This document shows, one piece after another, positions 8,728 through 10,438 of a DNA stretch of 10,438 nt (position 1 is its first letter; each line of letters begins with the position of its first letter). Under the pieces are notes generated by a model. That model had not been told where the DNA came from and ran no database searches. It was given only the letters and a program-made list of their open reading frames with translations. The position numbers and the translations under genes were made by a program. Origin of the DNA: Ophiosphaerella korrae (Eukaryota > Ascomycota > Dothideomycetes > Pleosporales > Phaeosphaeriaceae); NCBI GenBank assembly GCA_028456385.1, contig JALNQF010000948.1, positions 1-10,438 on the forward strand, in the 5' to 3' direction.

Positions 8728-9091
8728 GTCTAGTTAATAGCTTTCCCTATTATTATTAAGCCTAGACGTAAGAATAAGTATAATAAACTTATACTTAGAA
8801 AGAAAAACGCTTAATATATTATAAGAGCTATATATATTTATATAAATATATACTTTATAAGCTCTACTATTGTTTATAGAAATAATATAAAGAAGAGACT
8901 TAGGGTTTAACTTAGGAGAAGTATAACAAGAATAAGGAAATATTTTAATACTATTACGCAACACGCAATTAGTAAGGAGGTAGTAATAACGTGTAGATAA
9001 AATAGTTATAAGGGAGGATAAAGAACTCTATATTAATAAAGAAACTAGACTAATAACTTTAGCTCTAGGATAGGTAAACTAGGACCTACCT
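8728..9091. other. 3' internal region with no recognised gene
   Basis: AT-rich sequence between the possible antisense frame and the polypurine tract. A 76-codon minus-strand open frame occurs at 8734-8964 (GTG start, Ile/Ser/Asn/Lys-rich). It is the only stop-free frame of that size in the window, but it is in a different phase from the possible antisense gene and shows no motif. It may be the N-terminal part of that gene after a frameshift, or chance. Nothing else is seen here. Confidence 0.4.
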
Positions 9092-9102
9092 AGAGGGGGA
9101 GA
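9092..9102 (+). promoter_or_regulatory. Polypurine tract (plus-strand DNA primer site)
   Basis: AGAGGGGGAGA is an uninterrupted purine run, three bases before the TGTTAC start of the 3' LTR. The five G in a row stand out in this AT-rich window. RNase H would leave this tract as the primer for plus-strand synthesis. Position and composition fit well. Confidence 0.88.
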
Positions 9103-9105
9103 TAG

Positions 9106-9522
9106 TGTTACGAGTGTAATAGAAGAAATTAAGATAGAACTAATTAGTCTTAATCTAGGCGCTAACAAAGCATAAGACAAGTAAAGTAATAACTTTAATT
9201 AGGAAACTATATATAACTAGGATACCTAGGCTAATCTATAATCTATAAACTCTTAGCATTAATAGATTATAGATTAAGATAATCTATAATCTACTAGTCT
9301 TAGTAACTATAGATTATAGATTACGACAAGTATATAGTTAGTAAGATGCGTATTATTAAGATAGTATTAGCAATTTAATCCTTTAACTATAGAACGCTAA
9401 TACAAGATAGTTACGAAACATCTTCTATTGTTTATAAGTTATTATAGATTATAACCTAAGCTTTTACTATTAACTTATAATCTACTAATACCCTTAGAGT
9501 ACTAGGAAGTAACCCTATTATA
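9106..9522 (+). repeat. 3' LTR of the plus-strand Gypsy element
   Basis: It runs from TGTTACGA to CTATTATA and is 417 bp, colinear with 2517-2933 without a gap. Mismatches to the 5' LTR are all transitions and go in both directions, as expected if the copies were mutated independently by RIP. Examples are gcgtattattaag here against gtacattgttagg in the 5' LTR. GATAG follows at 9523-9527. Confidence 0.93.
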
Positions 9523-9527
9523 GATAG
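9523..9527. repeat. Target-site duplication, right copy (GATAG)
   Basis: Identical to 2512-2516 outside the other LTR. The Copia frame resumes here, with g as the last base of a codon and ata gag cgc following. Confidence 0.88.
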
Positions 9528-10438
9528 AGCGCTTATAATTAAGTAATTAGTTACTACCTCTAATATAGGTTTTTATATACAAACTTAACTAAGATAGCTA
9601 CTTTTTTAAGTATAAAGCTTAGATTATAGTATATAGAGACTTCTAAATAATTAATTTAATATAATTAACTTATACTACTACGTTAGTAGCGCGCTTATTT
9701 TAAATTATAATAGTAATTATAGCTAAGTTTAACTTAGAAGTAGCTTAGTATAATATTATTAGAGCTTTCCTCTACATATACTAAAATTATTAACTAGTAG
9801 TTATCTATAAGCTCTTAGATAAGTTTAAAGTAGCTAGTAAGTACATTAAGCTTAATTAAGCGTTATATAGCCTTAAAGACTTACTACTTTTCTAGTATAA
9901 AGAGCTCTTAAGAACGCTTAAATAAGCTAGTCTTATAGTCTTAAAAGAAAAGCTATACTTATTCTATAATAAAAAGCGTAAAATACTTTTTCTCTTCTAC
10001 GTTAATAATATATTAGTAATATATTATAAAATCTACTAATTAGAAACTTACTAAATTATTAATAGAATTAAACAAGCGTATAATATAGAAGATAAAAGCC
10101 TAGTAAGCTAGTTTCTAGGTATATAAGTAATATAGAGCTAGCTAGATAAGACTATTATACTTGTCTATAATAAGTATATTAATAAAATAGTAAAAAAGTT
10201 TAATCTTATAAGTTCTATAAGCTTTCTAGTAACTCTATTACTAGTAGAAGAGCTATAGCTAAGTAAAAGAGAGGCTTTAAAGTATAAAATTAAGGACTAC
10301 TAAAAGTAAGTAGGATCTATCTTGTATATAGTAATAATAGTATAACTAAACATTATATTTATAGCTACTAAGCTCTCTTAATATCTTATAAATCTAAGCT
10401 AAAAGTATTTTAAAGTAGTAAACTAAGTTATTATTTAC
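9523..10438 (+). pseudogene. pol: Ty1/Copia pol: reverse transcriptase into RNase H, cut by the window end
   Basis: Codons start at 9524 and stay in one phase to 10438. The order is LPLI*VFIYKLN (9554-9589, family pattern LPLKWVFTYK), FFKYKA*IIVYRD (9602-9640, KYKARLVVRGD type), and LEVA*YNII (9734-9760, where the first catalytic Asp is Asn). Next come ALYSLKD (9860-9880) and LLLF*YKEL (9881-9907), whose stop replaces the Trp of the LWY motif. YVNN at 9998-10009 stands for YVDD, with both Asp lost. FLGI follows at about 10109-10120, and NKYINKIVKKFNL at about 10168-10206. VGSILY then leads into the RNase H start, with ATKLS*YLINLS*KYFKVVN to the edge. The fingers segment, the YVDD context and this ending are those of Ty1/Copia, not Gypsy. 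Stops are RIP-type. The 5' part is at 2447-2516 and beyond the left edge. Confidence 0.92.

Larger units (their letters stand above)
2517..9522 (+). mobile_element. Full-length Ty3/Gypsy chromovirus (7,006 bp), RIP-degraded
   Basis: The element has two 417-bp LTRs in direct orientation, a polypurine tract next to the 3' LTR, and a 5-bp duplication GATAG on both outer sides. The internal order is gag, linker, protease, reverse transcriptase, RNase H, integrase, chromodomain. Integrase after RNase H is the Ty3/Gypsy order, and the terminal chromodomain places it among the chromoviruses. One frame (codon starts congruent to 1 mod 3) carries everything from gag to the integrase zinc finger, so the ancestor probably had a single gag-pol frame. 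The phase moves by one base near 7300. Dozens of in-frame taa/tag codons and lost catalytic residues make this copy non-autonomous. It is inserted into Copia pol. Confidence 0.95.

Noticed and set aside
8734..8964. 76-codon open frame on the minus strand as an independent gene
   Set aside because: It starts at GTG, is made mostly of Ile, Ser, Asn, Lys and Tyr, has no motif, and lies inside the retrotransposon's 3' region. I kept it only as a possible part of the antisense frame.
2050..9570. Shared 14-mer (acctatattagagg at 2050-2063 and its reverse complement at 9557-9570)
   Set aside because: One copy is in a Gypsy LTR and the other in Copia pol. Flanking bases do not match, and RIP has cut the effective alphabet, so chance is likely.
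1..10438. Mitochondrial origin because of the high AT content
   Set aside because: All AT bias is explained by CpA-to-TpA change in nuclear LTR elements. Stops fall at Gln/Trp codons, including taa/tag stops that no mitochondrial code would remove, and no organelle gene or tRNA is seen.

Overview
The window is a nest of long terminal repeat (LTR) retrotransposons. All of them look heavily damaged by repeat-induced point mutation (RIP). TpA is everywhere, CpA and TpG (and so ATG) are scarce, while CpG such as acg and gcg survives. Family-conserved Gln and Trp codons have become taa/tag, Cys codons tac/tat, and Gly codons aga. This CpA-to-TpA signature, together with a chromodomain Ty3/Gypsy element and an ascomycete-like Ty1/Copia element, points to a filamentous ascomycete (Pezizomycotina), in an AT-rich gene-poor block. 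I cannot name the species. I see no host gene, RNA gene or CRISPR array.

Layout. (1) 1-2446, minus strand: the 5' part of a Ty3/Gypsy chromovirus. Its 5' LTR is 2019-2446 and its gag runs leftward off the window. (2) 2447-2516: a 70-bp piece of Copia pol. (3) 2517-9522, plus strand: a complete-length (7,006 bp) second copy of the same Gypsy family. It has a 5' LTR (2517-2933), gag with two zinc knuckles, an unusually long linker, protease, reverse transcriptase, RNase H, integrase with exact DD35E spacing, a chromodomain, a 3' region with a possible antisense reading frame, a polypurine tract and a 3' LTR (9106-9522). It is flanked by the 5-bp target duplication GATAG. (4) 9523-10438, plus strand: Copia pol resumes in the same reading frame and continues through reverse transcriptase into RNase H at the window edge.

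The history can be read from the sequence. A Copia element came first. Two Gypsy copies then inserted into its pol in opposite orientations, 70 bp apart, with their 5' ends facing each other. This made a 2.4-kb inverted repeat (1-2446 against 2517-4951). RIP then disabled everything. By eye the two LTRs of the plus copy differ at about 28 of 417 positions, all transitions with no indels. Catalytic residues are lost in the Gypsy protease and in both reverse transcriptases, so no element here could move by itself.

I found no new defence or biosynthetic system. The points most worth follow-up are the roughly 390-codon Gag-protease linker of unknown function, the possible antisense gene near the 3' LTR, the double insertion into one short Copia target, and the large head-to-head inverted repeat.
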